A stretch of 64,000 bases of DNA, taken from Streptomyces endocoffeicus (GTDB taxonomy: Bacteria; Actinomycetota; Actinomycetes; Streptomycetales; Streptomycetaceae). The stretch is from assembly GCF_016741935.1 (NCBI RefSeq), contig NZ_JAERRG010000012.1, positions 244,962 to 308,961 on the forward strand, read 5' to 3'. Below are positions 27,537 to 36,513 of this stretch, one piece after another. The translations under genes and the position numbers were made by a program. Numbering within the stretch: position 1 is the stretch's first letter; each line of letters opens with the position of its first letter. Below the pieces are notes generated by a model. That model saw nothing but the letters and a program-made list of their open reading frames with translations, was not told where the DNA came from and searched no databases.

Positions 27537-28192
27537 CGCGCCTCACCCCGGGCGAGGTTGTTCACCCAGCTGATGTGGCGCTGCACCAGACCGGACGCGA
27601 ACCCGGCGTCCCCGGCGCGCAAGGCCTGGAGGATCTCCGTGTGCTCGGTGATGTTCTTGGCGATGCGGTCGGGCTCGGCGTGCATGGTGGCCACGCCCAT
27701 CCGCAGCTGGCGGTCCCTCAACTGGTCGTACAGCTGCGCCAGGATGGCGTTTCCCGCCGCCCGGACGATCGCCGCGTGGAAGCAGCGGTCGGCGGCGGCG
27801 AAGGCGGCCAGGTCCCCGGCCGCGGCGTGCACCCGCTGCTCCTCCAGGATCTCCTCGAGCCGGGCCAGCAGCCGCCCACCGGCCGGGACGACCTTGGCGA
27901 CCGCGTGCTGCTCCACCAGCAGCCGGGTCTCGACCACGTCCGCGATCTCCTGGGAGGAGACCGGCAGCACCAGGGCGCCCTTCTTCGGATAGAGCTTGAG
28001 CAGCCCCTCGGCCTCCAGGCGCAGCAGCGCCTCCCGGACGGGGGTGCGGGAGACCCCGACGGCGTCCGCGAGTTCGCCCTCGCTCAGCAGTGTGCCGCCC
28101 TCGTAGCGGCGGTCGAGGACGGCTTGTTTGACGTGGTGGTAGACGCGTTCGGCGGCAGGCGGCGGCTTGGTGGCCGTATCGGCGGGACTCAT
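27533..28192 (-). CDS. GntR-family (FCD) transcriptional regulator
   Basis: The 219-residue repressor has an N-terminal winged helix (about 14-80) with the GntR recognition segment LADAVGVSRTPVREALLRLE, and an all-helical FCD effector domain (about 88-212) with the metal-type residues typical of this group (DRCFHAAIVRAAGN, HTEILQAL). The ATG at 28192 gives MSPADTATK; an ATG at 28231 would read through a likely operator, so I prefer the shorter form. The MFS gene overlaps its stop. The ligand is probably a small carboxylate, as in most FCD regulators. Confidence 0.87.
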   Translation of the reverse strand: MSPADTATKPPPAAERVYHHVKQAVLDRRYEGGTLLSEGELADAVGVSRTPVREALLRLEAEGLLKLYPKKGALVLPVSSQEIADVVETRLLVEQHAVAKVVPAGGRLLARLEEILEEQRVHAAAGDLAAFAAADRCFHAAIVRAAGNAILAQLYDQLRDRQLRMGVATMHAEPDRIAKNITEHTEILQALRAGDAGFASGLVQRHISWVNNLARGEAR

Positions 28193-28195
28193 GAT

Positions 28196-28227
28196 GCGCA
28201 CATCATAGATACAAGATGCATGCGCAC
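28196..28227. promoter_or_regulatory. Candidate GntR operator
   Basis: Two self-palindromic TGCGCA hexamers frame an AT-rich core (ATAGATACAAGATGCATG on the plus strand) immediately upstream of the regulator start. The core is like FCD-type operators, which suggests autoregulation. Confidence 0.35.
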
Positions 28228-28261
28228 TCATCCCCCGTCCGCGATGCGGACGGGGGATGAG
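28227..28261. terminator. 16-bp hairpin after the first bkd operon
   Basis: CTCATCCCCCGTCCGC (28227-28242) and GCGGACGGGGGATGAG (28246-28261) pair perfectly around a three-base loop. It lies downstream of the E2 gene and its repeats, so it probably ends the bkd message; there is no U-tract. Confidence 0.6.
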
Positions 28262-28270
28262 TATCAGAAG

Positions 28271-28354
28271 GTGATCAGGCCCACGTGGTCAGGCCCATGT
28301 GCTCAGACCCATGTGATCAGGCCCACGTGATCAGGCCCACGTGATCAGGCGCTT
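28271..28354. repeat. Six 14-bp tandem repeats across the E2 stop codon
   Basis: GTGATCAGGCCCAC and close variants occur in six head-to-tail copies (28271, 28285, 28299, 28313, 28327, 28341). The stop codon of the E2 gene is in the fifth copy and the sixth encodes its last residues, so the array looks like slippage outward from the gene end. Confidence 0.9.
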
Positions 28355-29773
28355 GGGACGCTCCAGGACGGCCGCGACGTCCGCGAGCACCTTGGAGCCC
28401 AGTTCGCCGTCGACCAGCCGGTGGTCGAAGGAGAGCGCCAGCGTGGTCACCTGGCGCGGCTTGACCTCGCCCTTGTGGACCCACGGCTGGAGCTTGACCG
28501 CGCCGAAGGCGAGGATCGCCGACTCCCCGGGGTTGATGATCGGGGTGCCCGCGTCGATGCCGAAGACGCCGACGTTGGTGATGGTGATCGTGCCGCCGGA
28601 CATCGCCGCCGGGGTGGTCTTGCCCTCACGGGCGGTGGTGACCAGCTCACCCAGGGCGGACGCCAGTTCGGGCAGGGTCTTGGCGTCGGCGTCCTTGATG
28701 TTGGGGACGATCAGCCCGCGCGGTGTCGCCGCCGCGATGCCCAGGTTGACGTAGTCCTTGTAGACGATCTCCTGGTTGTCCTCGTCCCAGGTGGCATTGA
28801 TGTCCGGATTGCGCCGGATGGCCACCAGCAGGGCCTTGGCGACCAGCAGCAGCGGGTTGACCCGCAGCCCGGACAGCTCCGGGTCCTGCTTGAGGTCGGC
28901 CACGAGCTTCATCGTGCGGGTCACGTCGACCGTCACGAACTCGGTCACATGCGGGGCGGTGAACGCGCTGTGGACCATCGCCTGCGCCGTGGCCTTCCGT
29001 ACGCCCTTCACGGGCACCCGGCGCTCCCGGCCCGCGACGGCCTTGACGGCCGTGGACGGGGCCGCCACGGGCGTCTCCCGGGCCGCCTGGACGGCCTCGG
29101 CGGCCGCGTGGACGTCCTCGCGGGTGATGATCCCGTCCGGCCCGCTCGGGGTGACCGTCTCCAGGTCGATGCCCAGGTCCTTGGCCAGCTTGCGGACCGG
29201 GGGCTTGGCCAGCGGCCGCGCGGTCCGGCCGCTGCCGTTCAGCTCGGGCGAGGGCGCGGGCGAAGACGAAGGCGCGGGCGCGGGGCGCGCGGGCGCGGGG
29301 GCGGGCTCCTGGGGCGCGGCCCCGGCGGAGGGGGCGGGCGCGGACCGCTGGAGGCCCGGCAGCGGCTTGCGCGGACGGCGCTTGGTGGAGGCGGGCGCCG
29401 CCCCGTAGCCGACCAGATTGGCCTGGCGGCCCGCCTTCTCCTCGGGCTCGGCGGCGGCCGGCTGCTCGGCGGCGGCCTCGGCGGGAGCGGCCTGGGGCGC
29501 CGCCTCCCCCGCTCCGGGGTCGGTGTCCACCGAGATGATGGGCGTGCCCACGTCCACGGTGCTGCCCTCGTCGAAACGCAGTTCGTGCACCACGCCGTCG
29601 AAGGGGATGGGCAGCTCGACGGCGGCCTTGGCGGTCTCGACCTCGCACACCACCTGTCCGTCGGTCACGGTGTCGCCCGGTGCCACGAACCACTTGAGGA
29701 TCTCGGCCTCGGTCAGCCCCTCGCCCACATCGGGCATCTTGAACTCACGGAAGCGCTGTTCGACTGCGGTCAT
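28331..29773 (-). CDS. bkdC: Branched-chain alpha-keto acid dehydrogenase E2 (dihydrolipoamide acyltransferase), copy 1
   Basis: The 480-residue E2 core transfers the acyl group from lipoyl to CoA. It has a lipoyl domain (about 8-85, with the modified Lys in EVETAKAAVELP near 50), a long Pro/Ala linker, a peripheral subunit-binding domain (PPVRKLAKDLGIDLETV, about 190-225) and a catalytic domain with SFDHRLVDG near 450. The ATG at 29773 is nine bases after GAGGAG; a GTG at 29779 is also possible. It is the last gene of an E1a-E1b-E2 operon. Assignment to branched-chain rather than pyruvate substrates rests on this gene order and on my memory of the streptomycete bkd loci. Confidence 0.88.
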   Translation of the reverse strand: MTAVEQRFREFKMPDVGEGLTEAEILKWFVAPGDTVTDGQVVCEVETAKAAVELPIPFDGVVHELRFDEGSTVDVGTPIISVDTDPGAGEAAPQAAPAEAAAEQPAAAEPEEKAGRQANLVGYGAAPASTKRRPRKPLPGLQRSAPAPSAGAAPQEPAPAPARPAPAPSSSPAPSPELNGSGRTARPLAKPPVRKLAKDLGIDLETVTPSGPDGIITREDVHAAAEAVQAARETPVAAPSTAVKAVAGRERRVPVKGVRKATAQAMVHSAFTAPHVTEFVTVDVTRTMKLVADLKQDPELSGLRVNPLLLVAKALLVAIRRNPDINATWDEDNQEIVYKDYVNLGIAAATPRGLIVPNIKDADAKTLPELASALGELVTTAREGKTTPAAMSGGTITITNVGVFGIDAGTPIINPGESAILAFGAVKLQPWVHKGEVKPRQVTTLALSFDHRLVDGELGSKVLADVAAVLERPKRLITWA

Positions 29774-29795
29774 CGTCACGATCTCCTCAAGCCCT

Positions 29796-30776
<981 letters not shown>

Positions 30777-30777
30777 G

Positions 30778-31944
30778 TCAGATGCCTTCCTCAGCGGTGA
30801 CGAACGAAGCCTGGTACTCGGCGAACTGCGCCCGCTCCTCGTCGACGAGGGCGTGCCCGTCGGCGTAGATGTGCTCGAACATCGCCATGTCCTCGGGGTC
30901 GGGCATGGCCCGTACCGCGTCCCGAACCCGCTTGGCCAGCGCGTCGCTCTCCCGCTCGAGGTCGGCGAAGTACGCGTCGTCCGCCAGGCCCTCGCGGGTC
31001 AGCAGGGTGCGCAGCCGCAGGATCGGGTCCTTGGTCTCCCACAGCTCCCGCTCCTCGGGCGAGCGGTAGCGCGTGGGGTCGTCGGAGGTGGTGTGGGCGC
31101 CCATGCGGTAGGTGAACGCCTCGATGAGCATCGGGCCCTGCCCGGTGCGCGCCCGCTCCAGCGCGGCCTTGGTGACGGCCAGACAGGCGAGCACGTCATT
31201 GCCGTCCACCCGCACCCCGGGGAAGCCGAAGCCCTGGGCACGCTGGTAGAGCGGCACCCGGGTCTGCTTCTCGGTGGGCTCGGAGATGGCCCACTGGTTG
31301 TTCTGGCAGAAGAAGACGACCGGGGCGTTGTAGACCGCGGAGAAGGTGAACGATTCGGCGACATCGCCCTGGCTGGAGGCGCCGTCACCGAAGTAGGCCA
31401 GGACCGCGGCGTCCGCGCCGTCCTTGGCCACGCCCATCGCGTAGCCGGTCGCGTGCAGCGTCTGCGAGCCGATCACGATGGTGTACAGGTGGAAGTTGTT
31501 GCTGTTCGGGTCCCAGCCGCCGTGGTTCACCCCACGGAACATCCCCAGCAGATTGGTCGGGTCGACGCCCCGGCACCACGCCACACCGTGCTCGCGGTAG
31601 GTGGGGAAGACGTAGTCGGCGTCGTTCAGCGCCCGGCCGGAGCCGATCTGCGCCGCCTCCTGGCCGAGCAACGAGGCCCACAGGCCCAGTTCGCCCTGGC
31701 GCTGCAGGGTGGTGGCCTCGCCGTCGAACCGCCGTGTCAGCACCATGTCCCGGTACAGACCGCGCAGCTCCTCCGGGGTGGGGTCGATGGCGTACTCGGG
31801 GTGCTCGACACGCTCGCCCTCGGGGGTCAGCAGCTGTACGAGTTCGGTCTGGCCCGCAGGCTGCTTCTTGGTGTCCCGCGCGCTGGTGCTGCGCTTGGCT
31901 CCGCTGCGGCGCGGCTTGCGCGCGGCAGTGCTCTCCACGGTCAC
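30778..31944 (-). CDS. bkdA: Branched-chain alpha-keto acid dehydrogenase E1 alpha, copy 1
   Basis: The 388-residue thiamine diphosphate enzyme decarboxylates branched 2-keto acids. The cofactor motif GDGASSQGD (about 182) to the conserved NN (about 213) is intact, and the region after it, with RMGAHTTSDDPTRYRS, is the phosphorylation-loop segment of the family. A basic 35-residue N-terminal extension (RKPRRSGAKRSTSARDTKK) precedes the domain. The GTG at 31944 has a strong GGAGGA six bases upstream; longer readings run through the divergent promoter. It heads the three-gene operon. Confidence 0.9.
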   Translation of the reverse strand: MTVESTAARKPRRSGAKRSTSARDTKKQPAGQTELVQLLTPEGERVEHPEYAIDPTPEELRGLYRDMVLTRRFDGEATTLQRQGELGLWASLLGQEAAQIGSGRALNDADYVFPTYREHGVAWCRGVDPTNLLGMFRGVNHGGWDPNSNNFHLYTIVIGSQTLHATGYAMGVAKDGADAAVLAYFGDGASSQGDVAESFTFSAVYNAPVVFFCQNNQWAISEPTEKQTRVPLYQRAQGFGFPGVRVDGNDVLACLAVTKAALERARTGQGPMLIEAFTYRMGAHTTSDDPTRYRSPEERELWETKDPILRLRTLLTREGLADDAYFADLERESDALAKRVRDAVRAMPDPEDMAMFEHIYADGHALVDEERAQFAEYQASFVTAEEGI

Positions 31945-32266
31945 GTGTGCTCCTCCGTCTGTCCGGCCCCCGGGATCCGCCGGCGGCCAGTTGCGGCTCG
32001 CCCGTTCCGCCACGGCGCACGGGGTGGGTGCGCCGGAGCATGGCCGGGCGTGACAGGTTCCCGGCGGCTGGCCCTGCACAAGGCACGTTACCCAGTGCGT
32101 CGCATGTCTGCGAAACCCCACCTGACCTGCAATTTTGCTTGGATTTCCAAGTAAATCGCGTGCGTGGGGAAACTTCCACTGGTCACAGCCCCGCAGGCCG
32201 CCGGACAAGCGCACGGTATCCCGCTGGGCAACGACGCGGGAAGACTTCGTGTGTGAGACTGGATCC
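31945..32266. other. 322-bp divergent intergenic region (bkd copy 1 / response regulator)
   Basis: No gene is seen. It must hold both promoters. The only clear signal is the AT-rich palindrome CTTGGATTTCCAAG at 32138-32151. Confidence 0.5.
32138..32151. promoter_or_regulatory. Palindrome between bkdA copy 1 and the response regulator
   Basis: CTTGGA-tt-TCCAAG is a perfect 14-bp palindrome in a local AT-rich patch. It could bind a dimeric regulator of either divergent gene. Candidates in the window are the response regulator itself and the Lrp-type protein near the second bkd operon. Confidence 0.45.
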
Positions 32267-32944
32267 GTGCGCGAAGAAGGAAAAATAAGGATTTTCCTGG
32301 TCGACGACCATGAAGTCGTCCGACGCGGCGTACGAGACCTGCTCGCGGGCGAGCCGGACATGGAAGTGGTCGGCGAGGCGGGCACCGCGGCCGACGCCCT
32401 GGCGCGCATCCCGGCCGTCCGCCCGGACGTCGCCGTCCTGGACATCCGGCTGCCCGACCGCAGCGGGGTCGAGGTCTGCCGGGAGATCCGCACCCGGGAC
32501 GAGAGCGTCCGCTGCATGATGCTCACCTCCTTCGCCGACGACGAGGCGCTCTTCGACGCCATCATCGCGGGCGCCTCCGGCTATGTCCTGAAGGACATCC
32601 GCGGCGACGAACTGCTCGCCGCGGTCCGGGACGTGGCCGCGGGCCGGTCACTGCTCGACCCGGTGGCCACCGCCCGGGTGCTGGAACGGCTGCGCGGCCA
32701 GACGGCGGCCCAACCGGACGACCAGCTCGCCGCCCTCACCGAGCAGGAGCGCCGGATCCTGCTGCTGATCGGGGAGGGGCTCACCAATCGGGGGATCGGC
32801 GAGCGGCTGCATCTCGCCGAGAAGACGATCAAGAACTATGTCTCCAGCCTGCTCTCCAAGCTGGGCATGGAACGCCGCTCGCAGGCGGCGGCGTACGTCG
32901 CCCGGATGCAGGCGACGCAGGCGACGCAGGCGCAGAAGCGGTAG
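32267..32944 (+). CDS. Orphan NarL/DevR-type response regulator
   Basis: The 225-residue two-component regulator has a receiver domain (about 6-122) with the acidic pocket (VDDHE), phospho-acceptor Asp in VLDIRLPDRSG (about 60) and Lys in VLKDI (about 110). A LuxR-type helix-turn-helix (about 150-210) contains LTNRGIGERLHLAEKTIKNY. No histidine kinase gene is adjacent, so it is an orphan, like DevR-type regulators. The GTG at 32267 gives MREEGKIRIFLVDDHE; a GTG at 32249 with a better ribosome site would add six residues. It diverges from the bkd operon. Confidence 0.9.
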   Translation: MREEGKIRIFLVDDHEVVRRGVRDLLAGEPDMEVVGEAGTAADALARIPAVRPDVAVLDIRLPDRSGVEVCREIRTRDESVRCMMLTSFADDEALFDAIIAGASGYVLKDIRGDELLAAVRDVAAGRSLLDPVATARVLERLRGQTAAQPDDQLAALTEQERRILLLIGEGLTNRGIGERLHLAEKTIKNYVSSLLSKLGMERRSQAAAYVARMQATQATQAQKR

Positions 32945-32970
32945 CGCTGGCGCTTGGCGCTTGGCGCTGG
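32908..32970. repeat. 9-bp and 7-bp repeats around the response regulator stop
   Basis: GCAGGCGAC-type 9-bp units occur three times (32908-32934), encoding ATQ repeats at the protein end. After the stop, GGCGCTT-type 7-bp units continue to about 32970. Confidence 0.7.
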
Positions 32971-33482
32971 AAGTGTCGCGATGCGTCGTCGGCCGACCGC
33001 AGCGCCGTCGTGGCTGGTCGCGCCCACGCGGCGGAGCCGCACATCGACACAGCCCCGCGCCCCTTCGCGTAGGCGACGAGGCCCGGAAGCGCTGCCCCCT
33101 GGCGGGCGAGGAGGCGCGGCGCAGGCCCGGGAAGCGCTACGAGGTGTCCGGCGGACCACGCGGCGGAGCCGCATATCGCGGCTCCTCCTGGCACGCCGGC
33201 GCGCAAGGGTGGCGGGGCCTGGCGGCGCCACTCCCCGTTACCAGGGGCTTCGCCCCTGGACCCCGGGGTCTGGGGCGGGGCCCCGGCACGGGGGCTGGGG
33301 CGGAGCCCCCGCATGGGGTCTGGGGCGGAGCCCCAGTTTCGGGAAGGGGCGGGTAGGGGAACAGCCCGCCGCAGGCGCCGAGCCGCATCAGCCCCGTCCC
33401 GGTCAACCGGCCGTGCCCCGGGGGGCCATGCGTCGTCCTCGCGCGCCGTGGCGGTGATGCCCGGTGATCTAACATCTGGCAG
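32945..33482. other. 538-bp repeat-rich intergenic region
   Basis: No convincing gene was found; open frames here have no family features. It contains two copies of a CGCGGCGGAGCCGCA motif (about 33027 and 33158), a GAGGTGTCCGGCGGA segment shared with the first element, and the inverted copy of the nested repeat at 33234-33378. Confidence 0.6.
33234..33378. repeat. Dispersed intergenic element, copy 2 (inverted, with an internal duplication)
   Basis: This stretch is the reverse complement of the 5251-5346 part of copy 1, from CCCGTTACCAGGGGC to GCCCGCCGCAGGCGC. An extra segment of about 50 bp in the middle duplicates the CTGGGGCGGAGCCCC hairpin. One arm has changed, so the 20-bp outer pairing of copy 1 is not kept. 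Confidence 0.85.
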
Positions 33483-34523
33483 GTGCCGCGCTCACATGTA
33501 CACTCCGCCGAGGCCGCTCCCGACGGGGAAACCCTGAGCGCCTTGCTCCGCCGCTATGACACCGCCGGTGAAGCCGTCTCCTGCGAACCGCTCACCCAGG
33601 GGCTGCTCAACCGGGGCTACCGCCTCGCCACCACCCGCGGCCGGTTCTTCCTCAAACACCACCTCGACGGCGACCGCACCGCCATCGCCCGCCAGCACCG
33701 CGTCACCCAGCGGCTGGAGGCGCTCGGGGTGCCCGTCGCCCCGCCGGTCCCCGACGCCGACGGCCGTACGGTCGCCGTCATCGGCGGCCGCTGCTACGCG
33801 TTACACCCCTGGATCGACGGGCGGCACCGCGACGGCGGTGAGCTGACCGCCCCGCAGTGCTGGCGTCTTGGCGGGCTGCTCGGGCTCGTCCACACCTGTC
33901 TGGAGCGCGTCATGCGGGCCCGTACGGGCGACCGCAGGCCGCCCGTGGAGGCCGCCGCCGACCCCGAGGACACCTTCGCCGTCATCGACGAGCTGCTCAC
34001 GCTGATCCGGGGACGCCGGAACCGCGACAGCTTCGACGAACTCGCCGAGCACCGGCTGGTCGAGCGGCGGACGCTGGTGGAGCGGCACGCCCACCGCCGC
34101 CCGGAGGCGGACGCCGTCCCGGTCGCCGGCTGGGTGCACGGCGACTTCCACCCGCTGAACCTGCTCTACCGCGACACGGAACCGGCCGCCATCGTCGACT
34201 GGGACCGGCTCGGGGTACAGCCGCGCGCCGAGGAGGCGGTCCGCGCCGCCGCGATCTTCTTCGTACGGCCCGACGGCACCCTGGAACTCACCAAGGTGCG
34301 GTCCTACGCGCGGGCGTACCGCTGCGCGGCGGGGGCCGGGACCTCCGAGATGGCCGCGGCCGTGCACCGGGTGTGGTGGGAGCGGCTCAACGACTTCTGG
34401 ATGCTGCGCTGGCGCTACCAGCGCGGGGACGGGCGCGCCGATCCGCAGTTCCCGGCGGCCGCCGCGCTGGTGGTGTGGTGGACCCGGGAGTACGACGCGG
34501 TCCGCGACGCCTTCTGCGGGTGA
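33483..34523 (+). CDS. Aminoglycoside phosphotransferase-fold kinase with a TTA codon
   Basis: The 346-residue protein has the APH/choline kinase fold. The catalytic loop is GWVHGDFHPLNLLYRD (about 218-233) and the metal-binding motif is AIVDWDRLG (about 237-245). The N-lobe nucleotide region is GLLNRGYRLATTRGRFFLKHH. Such enzymes phosphorylate small molecules such as homoserine, choline or sugars, and drug resistance is not implied. The start is GTG at 33483. Codon 107 (33801-33803) is TTA, predicting bldA dependence. The 3' end runs into 22-bp repeats. Confidence 0.85.
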   Translation: MPRSHVHSAEAAPDGETLSALLRRYDTAGEAVSCEPLTQGLLNRGYRLATTRGRFFLKHHLDGDRTAIARQHRVTQRLEALGVPVAPPVPDADGRTVAVIGGRCYALHPWIDGRHRDGGELTAPQCWRLGGLLGLVHTCLERVMRARTGDRRPPVEAAADPEDTFAVIDELLTLIRGRRNRDSFDELAEHRLVERRTLVERHAHRRPEADAVPVAGWVHGDFHPLNLLYRDTEPAAIVDWDRLGVQPRAEEAVRAAAIFFVRPDGTLELTKVRSYARAYRCAAGAGTSEMAAAVHRVWWERLNDFWMLRWRYQRGDGRADPQFPAAAALVVWWTREYDAVRDAFCG

Positions 34524-34595
34524 CGGGAGCGCCTTCTGCGGGAGTCGGGGCCGCCTTCTGCGGATGACAGGGCCGCCTTCTGCGGGTGACGGGGG
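34508..34595. repeat. Four 22-bp tandem repeats across a stop codon
   Basis: CGCCTTCTGCGGGTGACGGG-type units start at 34508, 34530, 34552 and 34574. The first contains the last codons and the stop (34521-34523) of the kinase gene; the other three are outside the gene. Confidence 0.9.
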
Positions 34596-34612
34596 CGCCG
34601 TGGGGCGCCCCC
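34591..34612. terminator. Terminator between convergent kinase genes
   Basis: GGGGGCGCC (34591-34599) and GGCGCCCCC (34604-34612) pair around a four-base loop between the convergent APH-fold gene and the Ser/Thr kinase gene. Confidence 0.5.
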
Positions 34613-34617
34613 GGCCG

Positions 34618-36201
34618 TCAGGGGGTTCCGGCGCCACCGTCCGTGGCACCCGCCGTGCCACCGGTGGGCTCGGTGGTGCCCGGGTCCGTCTCCGGGTCCG
34701 TCGGCGTGGTGGTCTCCTGGCCGCCGCCCGGGGTGGTCTGCTCGCCGGTCGGCTCGCCGGTGCCGGGGTCCGTCTCCGGGTCCGTCGGCTCGTCCGTGGG
34801 GTTGTCCTGGTACGTCGGCGTCGGATCCGTGGTCGGGGTGTAGTCGCTGCCCGTGTCCCCGGAGTTGTTCTGATCGTCGCTCGAGGCCGTCTCGTCGTTC
34901 GAGTTGTCGCTCGGCTTGTCGGTCGGCTTCTTCGTCTTGTCCTGGGTGACCGACGTCTGGTGCTTACTCGGCTCCTTCCCGCCGTCCTTGTCGCCCATCT
35001 GGAGGGCGAAGGCGACCCCCGTCGCGACCGCGATCAACGCGAGCACCGCGATCAGCCACATCCTGCCGCGGCCCTTACGGCGGCCGGAACCGCCGTGGTA
35101 GCCGCCGCCCCCGCCACCGGGGCCGGTGACGATCGGCTGCTGGGAGGTCTCGCCGTGGCCCGGGTGCGGCAGCGCGGTGGTGGCCCCGACGCCGGGCATG
35201 CCCATGGCGGGGGTGGCGGCGCCCAGGTGCTGGGTGACCGGGCCGGTGTTCCACATACCGGTGTGGCCGCCGGCCTCGTGGAGCATCTGGAGCGCGTACT
35301 GGACCAGTCCGCGCATCTCCTCGGCGCTCTGGAACCGGTCGTCCGGGTCCTTGGCGAGGGAGCGCATGACCAGGCCGTCCAGCTCCGGCGGCACGGTTCC
35401 GGAGGTCTCCGACGGGGGCACCGGGATGTCCTGGACGTGCTGGTACACCACCGACAGCGGGGTCTCCCCGGTGAACGGCGGGCGCAGCGCCAGCAGCTCG
35501 TAGAGCAGGCAGCCGGTGGCGTAGAGGTCGGAGCGGTGGTCCACGGCCTTGCCGAGGGCCTGCTCCGGCGAGAGGTACTGCGGTGTGCCCATGACCATGC
35601 CGGTCTGGGTCATCGTGGACTGCGCGCCGTGCAGGGCGCGGGCGATGCCGAAGTCCATGACCTTGACCGCGCCGCTGTGGGTGATGATCACGTTGGCGGG
35701 CTTGATGTCACGGTGCACGATGCCGTGCTGATGGCTGTAGGCGAGCGCCTCCAGCACCCCGGAGACGATGATCAGCGCCTGGTCCGGCGGCGGGGCCTCG
35801 GCGTTGAGCAGCAGATCGCGGATGGTCCGGCCCTCGACCAGCTCCATGACGATGTACGGCACGGTGTTCTGGCCGACCGTGTCCTCGCCGGAGTCGTAGA
35901 CGGCCACCACGGCGTGGTGGTTCAGCCCCGCCACGGACTGTGCCTCGCGGGTGAAGCGGGCCTTGGACACCGGGTCCTCGGCCAGATCGGCGCGGAGCAG
36001 CTTCACCGCGACCGTACGGCCGAGCCGGAGGTCCTCGGCGGCGAACACCTCCGCCATACCGCCGCGGCCGAGTCGACCGGTAAGCCGATATCGACCATCG
36101 CCAACAAGTCCCCCGTTACCCCACACCTCGGGCATATCCGGCATTCCGGACCCACTGGCGTCAGGTTCGGAGGGCCCCTGGGCGCCCTGGGTCTGTGCCA
36201 T
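34618..36201 (-). CDS. Transmembrane Ser/Thr protein kinase (no PASTA domain)
   Basis: The 527-residue PknB-like kinase has a full Hanks domain (about 38-300): P-loop GRLGRGGMAEVF, the invariant Lys in VAVKLL, HRDIKPANV and DFGIA. A Gly/Pro linker leads to one transmembrane helix (about 388-408). The outside is a Thr/Asp/Pro-rich tail of about 115 residues with no PASTA repeat, unlike the divergent partner. The ATG at 36201 follows GAGGA and gives MAQTQGAQG. The activation loop has Thr residues (STMTQTGMVMGTPQYLSPEQ) that are typical autophosphorylation sites. Confidence 0.93.
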   Translation of the reverse strand: MAQTQGAQGPSEPDASGSGMPDMPEVWGNGGLVGDGRYRLTGRLGRGGMAEVFAAEDLRLGRTVAVKLLRADLAEDPVSKARFTREAQSVAGLNHHAVVAVYDSGEDTVGQNTVPYIVMELVEGRTIRDLLLNAEAPPPDQALIIVSGVLEALAYSHQHGIVHRDIKPANVIITHSGAVKVMDFGIARALHGAQSTMTQTGMVMGTPQYLSPEQALGKAVDHRSDLYATGCLLYELLALRPPFTGETPLSVVYQHVQDIPVPPSETSGTVPPELDGLVMRSLAKDPDDRFQSAEEMRGLVQYALQMLHEAGGHTGMWNTGPVTQHLGAATPAMGMPGVGATTALPHPGHGETSQQPIVTGPGGGGGGYHGGSGRRKGRGRMWLIAVLALIAVATGVAFALQMGDKDGGKEPSKHQTSVTQDKTKKPTDKPSDNSNDETASSDDQNNSGDTGSDYTPTTDPTPTYQDNPTDEPTDPETDPGTGEPTGEQTTPGGGQETTTPTDPETDPGTTEPTGGTAGATDGGAGTP

Positions 36202-36513
36202 CGGTCCTCGCCGTCTCGTTCTCGGTGGGGGTGGGGTCGAGATCGCCCCGCCCACGGGCGGTACGGTTCCCGCTAGGCACGCTACAGCCTTCGCGCCGTG
36301 TATCGGTTGGTGATGGACCGGCCATCAAACCTGTTGACGGTGAAGCGATGCAAATCGCGTGACGGGTTCTTGCGCATCCGGTCACGGAACGGGCAACGCG
36401 GCTTGACGTGTCCGTGGCCTGGGGCAGACTTGGCCACGATATCCAGAACATCAAGATCAATGCGTCGAAACGTGCGCGTCAGAGTAGTGAGTGCGCCAAG
36501 GGGGAAGTACGAA
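36202..36513. other. 312-bp divergent promoter region between two kinase genes
   Basis: No gene is seen. It must hold both kinase promoters; one candidate is at 36403-36430. A TGCAAATCGCG segment near 36350 is locally AT-rich. Confidence 0.5.
36403..36430 (+). promoter_or_regulatory. Candidate vegetative promoter for the second kinase gene
   Basis: TTGACG at 36403-36408 and CAGACT at 36425-36430 are spaced 16 bp apart and resemble the HrdB-type TTGACN / TAGAnT pair. The predicted start of transcription is about 75 bases before the gene. Confidence 0.4.

Noticed and set aside
32945..33482. Possible decayed gene
   Set aside because: Open frames on both strands carry no family signal; the stretch is made of intergenic repeat elements.
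33483..34523. Aminoglycoside resistance gene
   Set aside because: The fold is shared by many small-molecule kinases, and nothing here points to an antibiotic substrate.
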